From the NCBI GenBank assembly GCA_016785225.1, contig JAFBJZ010000653.1, positions 496,001 through 560,000 on the forward strand: 64,000 nucleotides of DNA, in the 5' to 3' direction. This stretch comes from Psettodes erumei. Its lineage: Eukaryota > Chordata > Actinopteri > Pleuronectiformes > Psettodidae. Below the pieces are notes generated by a model. It was not told the origin of the DNA. It was given only the letters and a program-made list of their open reading frames with translations, and searched no databases. How positions within the stretch are numbered: the stretch's first letter is position 1; every line of letters begins with the position of its first letter. This document shows positions 26,425 through 36,675 of this stretch, piece by piece. A program made the translations under genes and the position numbers.

Positions 26425-29400
26425 ATGCTCGTGTTATTTGAGACCGCCGCTGGTTATGCGATATTCAAGGTAGGTATCGGTTTTTGTTTCCTGCCAATCT
26501 AAGCATTTTTTTTTAGCACACTAGCGGCTTGAGCTAGCTTGGATTAGCATGGCTAGTTCCCCGCAGCTCAAGTTGATTTAATCGTGTTCAACGTTATTGG
26601 CGATGAGCAAAGTGAAGACGTGCTCTTTCGATTTGTATTCTAGTACGTGGATATGAAAAATGAATGTATTTTTCTTGTGTGAGATTTTTTTTTACTGATG
26701 CACAAGTGAATATGAAGTTAGCGGTCTGAAGGCCTTGTAAGCACGTGTGCGCAGAGTGGAACCTCACGTCAGTGACCCCACTTCTGAAAGCACAATGTTA
26801 ACTCTAATGGAAATATAGTAGAAGATAATGATGCAGTGATATAATCAGCATTGCCCGATTGTAAGATATAGGAAATTATGAGGTTGTCATTGTCTTCGAA
26901 TGAAAACTTGAAAATAAACTCTTTGGTTTAATGCACCAATGCATGACAAATTCATGTATCATATTTTTGTTTAAGGTTCTCGATGAATCCAAGCTTCAGC
27001 AGGTCGACAGCCTGTACAAGGAGTTTGAAACACCCGAAAAAGCAAATAAAATGTAAGTATTGACGTGACTTTCGGTCATTCTGAGTAGCAGGTACCTAAC
27101 AAATGCAACCAGGGAGTTGTCGTTGCTCGATGAAGTGTAATTCATGGGCAGCGGATGGAGTATGATCTCACTTTTTTGGGTTCTTTTTACTCCTGCCAGT
27201 GTGAAGCTGAAGCACTTTGAGAAGTTCCAGGACACAACAGAGGCCTTAGCAGGTAATGGCGTGCACAAATCTGCACCTGCAGATTTGTGGTCTGTGATGT
27301 ATTTCTGTGTCTGATTAAAATATGAGGCGTTTCACAGTACTCGTCACTACCACTGAGACCACATCTGTTTGTTCAATCAGAACTAGGTTGTATGACCCTG
27401 CGTGTTTATGGAGGTACAATTTGATTTGATGGGCTGTTCTTAACCTGTGTCCCACAGCTGCCACTGCCCTTGTTGAGGGCAAAGTCGGCAAGAGTCTGAA
27501 GAAAGTGCTGAAGAAGGTGGTCGCCAAGGAGGCTCACGAGCAGCTGGCAATCAGCGACGCGAAACTGGGCGGCGTCATCAAAGTAAGCGACCCGGCGTTT
27601 GCGGCAACTCGGCGGCGTTTGAAAGAGCTGCGCCTCTCACGGGTTCTGTTTTAAAGGAAAAGCTGGACCTGAGTTGCGTCCACAGCCCCGCCGTGGCCGA
27701 GCTGATGAGATGCATCAGGAGCCAGATGGAGAGTCTCATCACTGGGCTGCCTCCCAGGGAGATCAGCGCCATGTCTCTGGGGTTGGCTCACAGGTCGGTA
27801 CATGCAGCGACGCGGCGCCACGTGAACACGACTGCCGCCTGTGATTACACTTGCTGTCTGAACAGCCCTGTAGAATTTTCTCAGCATTCGTCACTACCAC
27901 TGAGGCAACGCTCTCCTCCCTACTGTATGAAAATTGTAAAGTGTAAGTCTGTGAAGTAAGCTCACGATTGTCTTTTCTTTGTTTCCAGTTTATCCCGCTA
28001 CAAGCTGAAGTTCAGTCCAGACAAAGTTGACACAATGATTGTGCAGGCCATCTGTAAGTGTGTTTCTTTTATTTATGATGTAAAAAGAGTACTAAATATT
28101 GCATACTTTTGCATCGAGTGACTGTTTTCACAATTAATGTCTCCTCAGCTCTCCTGGATGACCTGGATAAGGAGCTCAACAACTACATTATGCGCTGCAG
28201 AGAGTGGTACGGGTGGCACTTCCCTGAGCTGGGCAAAGTCGTCACAGACAACTTGGCTTACTGCAAAACTGTCCGCAAGATTGGTAAGTAATTACCAGCG
28301 CACATACATGTTTAACGTGGTATGCAGTTTTGTTTAGTGTTGCACTTCTGCAAAGTCACGCGGCTTAGACAGTTTCTGAAAAGGCGTCAAATCGGCACAG
28401 CAGAGACATTCTGACTTCCGGTTGCTAGTGTGGGTCCGTCTACAGTGTACGCAATGCTTACGCGAATGCTCCCGTGCGTCTCCAGGCGATCGCACGAACG
28501 TCGCGGGCTCCGATCTGTCGGACACTCTGCCCGAGGAAGTCGAGGCTGAGGTGAAGCTGGCCGCTGAGATCTCCATGGGCACGGAGGTGTCGGAGGAGGA
28601 CATCGGCAACATTCGGCACCTGTGCGACCAGGTTAGGCGCCTGTCACCGCGTGTCCGGACCGGAATGTTAATTTCATCATTGCAAGTGACAGTGGTGATG
28701 ATAATGACACATGTCTTTGTCCTGAAACTATCCGTGTGGGTTTTTCAGTCACTACCTCATCTGAACAGTCACTTGCTATGATTCATGCTGAATACTAATG
28801 CAAGTGTTTATCTGCTGGCAGTTGTAATACTGACCTTCGTTTCCCGCCCACACAGGTGATTGAGATTTCAGAATACCGCGCGCAGCTTTACGACTACCTG
28901 AAGAACCGAATGATGGCGATCGCCCCCAACCTGACGGTAATGGTGGGGGAGCTGGTCGGCGCCCGTCTCATCTCGCACGCCGGTAAGTCCCGAGGAAATG
29001 ACCACATGTACAAAAGCCACTGAGCGGTGATGACGACGACTTTGTGTCACTTTTCCTGAAAACGTGCTGATGGTTTTTAAGTCACTACCTCATCTGAGCT
29101 CACGCAACAAGGTGCAATGGGCGGGAAGCGGTGAGAACGCCATTCACGTGTCTGTCTTGCTGCTTTGTCACTCAGGTTCCCTCCTGAATCTGGCAAAGCA
29201 CCCGGCCTCCACCGTGCAGATCCTTGGAGCAGAGAAGGCCCTGTTCCGAGCCCTGAAGACCCGCAAAGACACACCGAAGTACGGTCTGATATACCACGCC
29301 TCTCTAGTGGGCCAGACCACTGCCAAGAACAAGGGCAAGGTGAGCTCAAAAGGACGGGTACCTGGACTAAGTAATGATGTGTGAACGCAGGCTTGGAAAC

Positions 29401-30404
29401 TTGACACGGCCTCTTGTTTTCTGACCAGATCTCCAGAATGCTGGCAGCTAAAGCAGCCCTGGCTATTCGCTATGACGCCCTGGGAGAGGACACCAACGCC
29501 GAAATGGGAGCAGAGAACCGCGCCAAGCTGGAGGCTCGGCTGCGGCAGCTGGAGGAGAAAGGGGTAAGTACACGTAACATTCTAAAGTGTGCTTCGAGGA
29601 TAAGGCCGGAGTTATGCGATATCAATCCGCCCTACAAATCTCATCAATTAATCTCTAATTCTGATCCTCGACGAATTTTCCCCGCAGATCCGAAGAATCA
29701 GTGGAACAGGCAAAGCGATGGCAAAGGCAGACAAATACCAGCACAAGAGGTAAATAGCAGCAAACTCCTTTCCAAAGATGATATACTTCCACGTGAATAT
29801 ATGAAAGGTGTTAAATGCACACTTTTTTTCCTCCACAGTGAAGTAAAAATTTACGACCCATCTGGCGATACTACTATTCCCTCCTCCTCAAAGAAGAGGA
29901 AGTTTGAGGAGGTAGAGGAGGAGGAGGAGGAAGCTGAAGAACCTGTTACACCTGTCGTCAAATCCAAAAAGGCCAGAAAGGAGCCAGTAGCGGAAGGTGG
30001 GTGAATCTGGAACCAGAGCCTTTGTCTTAATATCCACACTGGGGCTTCTGATGCTGACCGTGCTTGTCTCTGCTTGTCTCTGTTTTATTCTTTTTTTTTT
30101 TTTTTTTTTAGAGGAAGAAGCAGAAACATCGGCGGCGGCAGAGGAGCCTCCCAAGAAAAAGAAGAAGAAAAAGAAGGACAAGAAAGCAGAGGCTGAAACT
30201 GAGGAACCCAAGGAGGAAGAGGAGGAGGTGCCAGTAGAAACAGAGGTAAGCATAAGTTTGCAGAAAGATCAAGATCGGATTTCCACTGTTTTTATTGGTC
30301 AGTATTTTGTAACCGCTCACTTGTTTCCCTCTCCCCAGTCAACAGAAAAGAAGAAAAAGAAGAAGAAGAAGAAGGTAAAGGAGGAGGAAGAAGATGATGA
30401 CTGA
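26425..30404 (+). CDS. nop58: NOP58, box C/D snoRNP core protein
   Basis: Fifteen exons: 26425-26469, 26976-27052, 27200-27252, 27458-27582, 27657-27793, 27989-28053, 28149-28283, 28486-28631, 28856-28982, 29176-29339, 29429-29563, 29688-29749, 29839-29996, 30112-30245, 30339-30404. They total 1629 bp (542 aa; human 529 from memory). It starts MLVLFETAAGYAIFKV, the NOP5 N-terminal domain. The coiled coil and Nop domain follow, with WYGWHFPEL, NLTVMVGELVGARLISHAGS and LGAEKALFRALK. The tail is acidic and Lys-rich (EEEEEEAEE; KKKKKKKKK), as in NOP56/NOP58 tails. It scaffolds fibrillarin-dependent 2'-O-methylation in the nucleolus. Four introns carry snoRNAs, so the gene encodes both the protein and RNAs of the particle. 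A 23-T tract abuts the exon 14 acceptor. Confidence 0.98.
27286..27363 (+). ncRNA. box C/D snoRNA, SNORD70-like (nop58 intron 3)
   Basis: A terminal stem TGTGGTC (27,286-27,292) pairs with GACCACA (27,357-27,363). Next to it are box C GTGATGT (one change from RUGAUGA) and box D CTGA (27,353-27,356). Internal D' CTGA is at 27,311-27,314. The 11-nt guide before box D, TCGTCACTACC, is complementary to 18S rRNA GGTAGTGACGA. The fifth base upstream of box D (T at 27,348) falls opposite A512 in human numbering, the target of SNORD70. The 3' end is ~94 nt from the acceptor, a usual spacing for intronic snoRNAs. Confidence 0.85.
27837..27906 (+). ncRNA. box C/D snoRNA, second SNORD70-like copy (intron 5)
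   Basis: Box C GTGATTA (27,841-27,847, one change) and box D CTGA (27,900-27,903) are flanked by a short stem (GCC/GGC). D' CTGA is at 27,858-27,861. The guide TTCGTCACTACC is the same as in the intron 3 copy and again puts T opposite 18S A512. The terminal stem is weaker than in the first copy, so the ends are approximate. The distance to the 3' splice site is about 82 nt. Confidence 0.75.
28684..28774 (+). ncRNA. box C/D snoRNA, SNORD11-like (nop58 intron 8)
   Basis: The terminal stem AAGTGAC (28,684-28,690) pairs perfectly with GTCACTT (28,768-28,774). Box C GTGATGA is exact (28,695-28,701), and box D CTGA is at 28,761-28,764. An internal CTGA inside TCCTGAAA is the likely D'. The guide TCACTACCTC before box D is complementary to 18S GAGGTAGTGA, and the fifth base upstream of box D lies opposite G509, the known SNORD11 target. 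The RNA ends 81 nt before the acceptor. Confidence 0.88.
29021..29102 (+). ncRNA. box C/D snoRNA, second SNORD11-like copy (intron 9)
   Basis: The terminal stem TGAGC (29,021-29,025) pairs with GCTCA (29,098-29,102). Box C GTGATGA is exact (29,027-29,033). D' CTGA is at 29,056-29,059, a C'-like TGATGG follows, and box D CTGA is at 29,094-29,097. The guide GTCACTACCTC matches that of the intron 8 copy, which predicts 18S Gm509. The body between the boxes has diverged, so both copies appear to be kept for function. The 3' end is 73 nt from the acceptor. Confidence 0.88.
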
Positions 30405-31661
30405 AAAGGGTGGAGAGAGTGTATATATTTTCTGTTTTTATTCTTTATGCCATTTTAGTTTTGCATTATACCTTTATATCATGAAAGAGCAAACATACTG
30501 GGATTCACATCAAAATAAGACTCCATGCGTAAGGACAACATAATTGGATCACCTTTTAAAACTGAAGGTGTGAATTGAAATCCCACTGTCCAGTCAAATC
30601 AATGTATGAATTTCTTTTTTCCAAAAGATGTCTAAGTTTGCGACCTACTATTTTTATGTTGATTTTTATTTGTGAACACATCTGTATCAGACATGTATGA
30701 AATTCAGCACAGAGCGATGACTTCAGCTCTCTTGTGACAAACCTTTTTACTGTCAAAGACTGTGAACATCTGTCCCGGTGAAATAAACATTTTGCTGTAC
30801 CTGTGTGCCTTGGCTGAAACTTTTTTCTGCATTACGCTCAAAGGGAGAAGACGTAGCTTTTAGTTCACGCAATACACTCATGTGACATATTTGGTCTTGT
30901 GAGTGATAGCTTAGGGAGGCTAATATTAGCAAACTACTTTCCTTGTACAACTGTTAACGTCGTTGGTTGTTTGCTAATTATGATTGGTTTTTATTTGTAC
31001 CACTTTTGCTGTTCAGCATGCCAAAAAATATTTAATAATAAAAATCCAGTGCTCTTGTAATAATTGTGGCTACAGGTGTCACTGTTCAACATTGGTTCTC
31101 TTTAAAAGGCAAATTTTAGACTGTTCACTCAATGGAAACGTGAAGCACTTTTTTCAAGCATTAATCCAGTATAACTGACATTGACAACACTTTTTGAATA
31201 AAATGAATTTTATACATCATTAGTAGCTTCGGATTTGCTTTTATTTCATGAGTTACAGTTCATGTGCGGTGAAAATACTTTGCCTCGGGATAACATAGTC
31301 GTGGTTATGACAGATAATAGGACTTCTTTCTTAATTAATGGACCAAAGTTTAAACCCTGGACACAACAGTAGAGGCAGAAGGATGTTATGAGTCACTTTA
31401 GTTTATTAAATTCCCGTGGTGACATCGAGGAAAGGCGCTCTGCGATGAATTTAAAAGAACCCAGGCATTACTAGCGGAGCACGGATCCATCGTTCCAGCA
31501 TCGATCGACTTTATCTGTGCTCGGCTGAAGCGCCTCGCTCGGTACCACATGGCGTGAGCGCACGTCGGCCAGCAGCGCTAAGAGGGAGCAGAGTTAAAAC
31601 TAAGCCTTACCTTCGATCCCTGCAGCCGGTGGTCTTTCAGAGAAACACACGACTGAGAACA
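30405..31661 (+). other. nop58 3' UTR and spacer to wdr12
   Basis: The nop58 3' UTR probably ends soon after AATAAA at 30,782-30,787. The remaining ~850 bp hold no gene, and a further AATAAA occurs near 31,197. The last ~200 bp before the wdr12 start codon are CpG-richer and are the likely wdr12 promoter and 5' UTR. Confidence 0.6.
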
Positions 31662-34600
31662 ATGTCGCAGTTACAGGCGAGGTTCTTCACGGAGGACAAA
31701 AGGTGAGCTCTCAATCCCTTTTAACGAAACATAAAACTAAACAGGTCAGGAGTGGCTAGCGGGCTGGCTAACTGGCTTACAGTAAACAGTGGTCCAACAG
31801 TTGCGTTGTCATGAGACACTACTTTTTTTTAATACTAATGCGTGTGTACTAGAAAACACGGCTTAGCCTTCTGAGTAACAGTTAGCCGCTAATGTTTTTA
31901 GCTTGGTGGCTAAAGCCAACAACCCCAACACATGACCGACCGAGTGATTTCCTCATATTTGTATTTTGTGTTTATGTTTGAGAAATGTATCCATAAAATA
32001 TGAATGTAAGGCGCGGATTTGATTGACACAACCTGTGGTCTTTGCAGGTACGTTGTCGATGATGTTCCGTTCTCCATCCCGGCCAGCTCTGAAGTGGAGG
32101 ACCTCAGCAATGTCATCAACAAGCTGCTGTTGGCTAAAAATGGTAAAATGCACTTTATTCAAAACTTTATTTACAGCGTCACTTTTGAAAAATACAAAAA
32201 TGTTTCTGTAGAAACATATTGTGATAAAATTACCTGATGATGAGTGCAGGTAATATCAAATCTGTCATTTAGCACAAAGTTTTGCTGGTACTTGCCTATG
32301 CTCACAAATATGCGTTTCAAGAATAGTTGTTTCTTTTGAGTTAAAGTTATATGAAGTGGATGACAACGTTGCATGCATTCCAAGTTGTTTGTATTGCGTA
32401 ATGCATATATGTTTTGTTTTGTCACCACAGCATCTCACAGCAAAGTGGACTTCGACTTCCTGGTCAGGGGCCAGTTCCTGCGAGCGTCGCTGTCCTTCCA
32501 CATGGAGACAGAAGGCATATCGACGGTATGGCCGGCCTCGGTGCCCAGCTCTGAGCGGTCGTGCCGTGCGAGCTTGTGTGCTGTATTTCAACCCAAGCCG
32601 CGGGACAACATATGTCTGCCTTGTGTTTCAGGAAGACGTGGTGGAGATCGAGTACGTGGAACGAATCACAGCCCCAGAGCCCGAGGAGTGCATGATGCAC
32701 GACGACTGGATCAGCTCCCTCGATGCAGATGCCGAATGGTAACGTGACGGATATCTCTGTCTGTTTGCAGCAGTTCACGCCCATGTGCTGGAAGAAGATT
32801 TGAAATGCTTTGTTGCGACCCCGTGTTTTTGTGCAGGATCCTAACGGGATCGTACGACAAGACGGCCAGGATCTGGTCTGTGGAGGGGAAGGCGGTGATG
32901 ACGGTGGCTGGACACACAGATGTGGTCAAAGATGTCGCCTGGGTTAAAAGAGGTCAGCGGGACAGGACGAGTCGACATTCACTCTGTTTATAATAAACGC
33001 AGCCTTTCCTAGACATTTGCTGCGGATGTGCTCTGTGCAGACGGCCTGACCTCTCTGCTTCTGACGGCCTCTCTGGACCAAACCATCCTGATGTGGGAGT
33101 GGAACTCGGAGAGGAACAAGGTGAAAGCCAGACACTGCTGTCGGGGACACACGGCGAGCGTGGAAGCTGTAGCCACAGACCCCACTGGCTCAAAGGTAAA
33201 ATCAGAGGGATAAAAAAAAAAAAACAGTAAATAAAACAAGGCTTTAATTTATCTGCCCAATGTTTCTGTCGCTCCCTCTCAGTTCTGCAGTGGCTCCTGG
33301 GACAAAATGTTGAAAATATGGTCAGCGGGTATGTGTTCAGAAAGATCAAATTACTCCTAAAGCTTTTCTGGGTAAAAAGCAAACCTGTGTCAAGCGACAA
33401 CCTTTTCCTTCCAGTGCCCACAGATGAGGCAGACGAGGTCGAGGAACCCGCTGACAGGCCCAGGAAGAAACAGAAGACGCAGCAGCTGGGCCTGACCAGG
33501 GTGAGCACGGAGTCAGACCGCGGCTCACGTTAACGAAAACCCGATGAAAAGGAACGCGTTAATGTTCTCCTGTTCTCGCGCAGACTCCCCTGATGACGCT
33601 GTCTGGACACAACGAGGCCGTGTCCTCCGTGCTCTGGTGCGATAGCGAGGAAGTCTGCAGCGCGTCCTGGGACCACAGCATCCGTCTGTGGGACGTGGAG
33701 ACTGGAGGAATGAAGACTACGTTGGTGAGACAGACGGGGACTTCTTTGCCCCTGGTTTTGCCTCTCAGGCTTCATAGATGCAGTGATCCTCGTAGCTATG
33801 TGTAAAAATGCATTGGTGAACATGTTAGACACCTAGAAACGTTTCAACACTTGTGGCATTTCCCATCACAAACTGACATTTTTGTCCTTTCCGCAGACGG
33901 GCAGTAAGGTGTTTAACTGCATTTCCTACTCCCCCCTGTGTCGACGACTGGCTTCAGGCAGCACCGACAGACACATCAGACTGTGGGACCCCCGCACCAA
34001 AGGTACCACGTTGCTCTACAACCCACAGACGGCTTAACATCAAAATCTAAAATGAAATAAATTGCATTATTGCCACGTTCCCCTTTCCTCCTCACAAATT
34101 GCCTCCTGTCTTCTCCAGACGGGTCCCTGGTGCTGCTGTCCCTAACCTCTCACACCGGCTGGGTCACAGCCGTCAAGTGGGCGCCCTCACATGAACACCA
34201 GCTGGTGTCCGGTTCCCTTGACAACCTTGTCAAGCTGTGGGACACAAGAAGGTCCGTGCAGCACGTAATCCACTGTAGACTGTGTTGAATTTGTGTAATA
34301 AGTCGGTAGCATACTCTCATTTGTACTTAAAGAACAAGGTGGTGATAATCTTTATTATCTTATTGTGGTACATATTCAGAGTCAGAGAAACAAGCAGGTC
34401 GTCCACCACAGACAGCTGATGTAGTGTTCTCCACCCTCTAATGCTGCACCAATGGATGTTCCTTTAATTTTCAGTATCTCACGAAAGCGCGGGCTTGATC
34501 GCTATCAGTGCTGCTCCATTATGAGAGGTCACTGACGGCAGAGACGCAGGGCAGGACATCCTGTTCGCTCCACATAGTGAGAGTAAACAGTTTCCCTTCC

Positions 34601-35046
34601 TGGGACAAGCTTCCTGTCTTTGTCAGAATAAAATACTTTAGCCCTCGCATACTCGATCTCAGCCATCAGGGGGAACCTACCAGCATGGCAAATGTGTTTC
34701 AGACCACTTGTGTTCAACACACTTCATCTTTTGTGATAAATGTGTTCACCCAGTGCATAAATGTAACGCCTCAGTGTTGCCATGTTGTGTTCCCAGCTGT
34801 AAGGCTCCTCTGTATGACCTGGCGGCCCACGAGGACAAAGTGTTTTGCGTGGACTGGACAGAAAGCGGGGTAAGACACAGCAGCTTTCAGCTTTCATTTG
34901 CACAGAAAAAAACCCCCGACACGCGTGGAATCAACGTATAACCTGGTGTGATCTGTTTCTGTTTTCAGCTGATGTTGAGTGGAGGAGCGGATAACAAGTT
35001 GTACACCTACAAATACGCAGCCTGTCAGACAGACGCGGGGGCGTAG
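31662..35046 (+). CDS. wdr12: WDR12, PeBoW complex WD-repeat protein
   Basis: Thirteen exons: 31662-31702, 32048-32142, 32431-32525, 32632-32738, 32837-32952, 33041-33195, 33283-33328, 33415-33500, 33584-33724, 33897-34002, 34119-34251, 34797-34869, 34969-35046. They total 1272 bp (423 aa, the same as human from memory). The start MSQLQARFFTEDKRYVVDD opens the ubiquitin-like NLE domain, which in this family contacts the Rea1/MDN1 AAA ATPase. A seven-bladed WD40 propeller follows, with repeats such as GSYDKTARIWS, SGSWDKMLKIWS, SASWDHSIRLWD, SGSTDRHIRLWD and SGSLDNLVKLWD. An acidic/basic insertion (DEADEVEE, RPRKKQK) lies between blades. With PES1 and BOP1 it forms PeBoW, needed for ITS2 processing and 60S maturation. 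It is co-oriented with nop58, ~1.26 kb downstream. Confidence 0.97.
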
Positions 35047-36675
35047 ACCAAGACTTTTCATGGACTGCAGAGCCGTCACACATACAGAATTTTGTACTGT
35101 ACAATGTTTGCTATTCTTTGCTGTCCCTGTTATTCCCCTCCCTCCGTTTTTACACAAATTATCTAATGGGTTGTATTTGTTGTCCTGTAACCCATGAAAA
35201 CTATAAATTTATTTTGTCTCCTAAAACATTGTCTCTTGAATTTAATGTTGGCTATTTCATCATTCTTAATAATATTTGATAATTTAGCATTTTAATCCAG
35301 GGTAGGATGATGTATGTTTCTAAGGAAGAAATAAGTAATACTTACTCACTGACATATTAATAATAAAACGTAACTACATTTGTGAATTGAAGTTGTCGAA
35401 GTGCCGTCACGCCTACATTTTTTTCCGGGTCACCTCATCGACTTCCTTTTGTTAAATAAGATCAACAGTAAAACACTTATCTTGGGGATGAACCGTAGAC
35501 CTTTTTCCTCCACAAACAGGTTTAACCAGAGATATGAAAAAACGAAGAGGTGTCACTCCGTCTGTTCGCACCTCTGGCCTGAGCCTGCGTCATCAGACAT
35601 AAAGAGAAATGTGGCTAATGCTACTTTGTTAAGACTGGAAAGCAAAAGAAGACATCGGAATAAAGACTGCGGTGGTATTCAATGACATGTTCACCCATTA
35701 GTCGCGTTATATCCGAATTTCAGAAACAGACTTCATATTTTCAAAAGCTGGCGCGCGTTGCAGCTTGCTCTTGTTTCCGATAGACGATCTTCGGCGTGAT
35801 CCGACCGGCAGCGCCCCCGTGCGGCCGCGCGGCGGCACGGCTACTTTGCATATCCTGTTTCTGTGACTCAGATGATGATGGCTGTCGGGAGAGGAGGCTA
35901 ACCGACCTGCGCCGCGTAGATGCTCGGAGTGCGGACAAAACTAAAAGCAAGGTAGAGTTAAAATAGAGGTTTGAATCACGCGTACTTATATAAGATAAGA
36001 ACCGGAGTGGTTTTATTGTTTGGAAAGTTCAGTGTTTTTTTTTGTTTGTTTGTGCTTTGGTAATGACATCTGCTACAAGCTAAACTGCTGCTAGCTCGCA
36101 AGCTCCTTTCCGTTTTCTGGCAGGGTTTTTTCCTCGGGCACCCTTACGTATATTTTACCTTTGAGCACCTTTTCCTCGATGAAGCCACGATACCGATAAA
36201 TGTCAGGATGACACACCGCTTTTTTTTTTTTCCTCCCCCGATCTCCGTGCCATCGAGCCAGTTGTAACTCGACACCTGCTTGACAGCCAGCTGGCTCCTC
36301 GGCGCTCTCGACTCCTTGAAGTGGCAGGTGTCCGATCCCCGCTCCCTCCGACCGCGTTCGATTAGCTCTTTTAGCCTTTAGCGTCGCTCGTTCTTGTTTG
36401 TTCAGCCACAGATAACCTGCGATAACTCGTCGCCGTGCGATCGCAGCCTCGTCGGACAGGAAAAACCCGGCAGCAGTCCATTTCTCTAGTGTTTCATTCA
36501 TTTGCACTCAATCACTTTTACATAATCTTCCTCAATCTAGTACGAATGCATGATCGTGTCGCTTTGTGTATTAATCCTGATGGACTTGCACTTTATTTTA
36601 CATTTATTATCACTCTACCTATGTCTAAATATCTTCTATTTTTTGTCCAAAAAAAGGGAAAAAGGCAAATAACCA
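35047..36675. other. wdr12 3' UTR and ica1l upstream region
   Basis: An AATAAA (35,362-35,367) lies ~320 bp after the wdr12 stop. The 35,740-36,500 part is CpG-rich and probably holds the ica1l promoter and 5' UTR exons. A 138-codon open frame on the minus strand (36,507-36,091) is discussed under findings. Confidence 0.5.

Noticed and set aside
28054..28148. TTATGATGTAA in nop58 intron 6 considered as a fifth box C/D snoRNA
   Set aside because: The intron is only 95 nt, and there is no CTGA at a suitable distance and no terminal stem.
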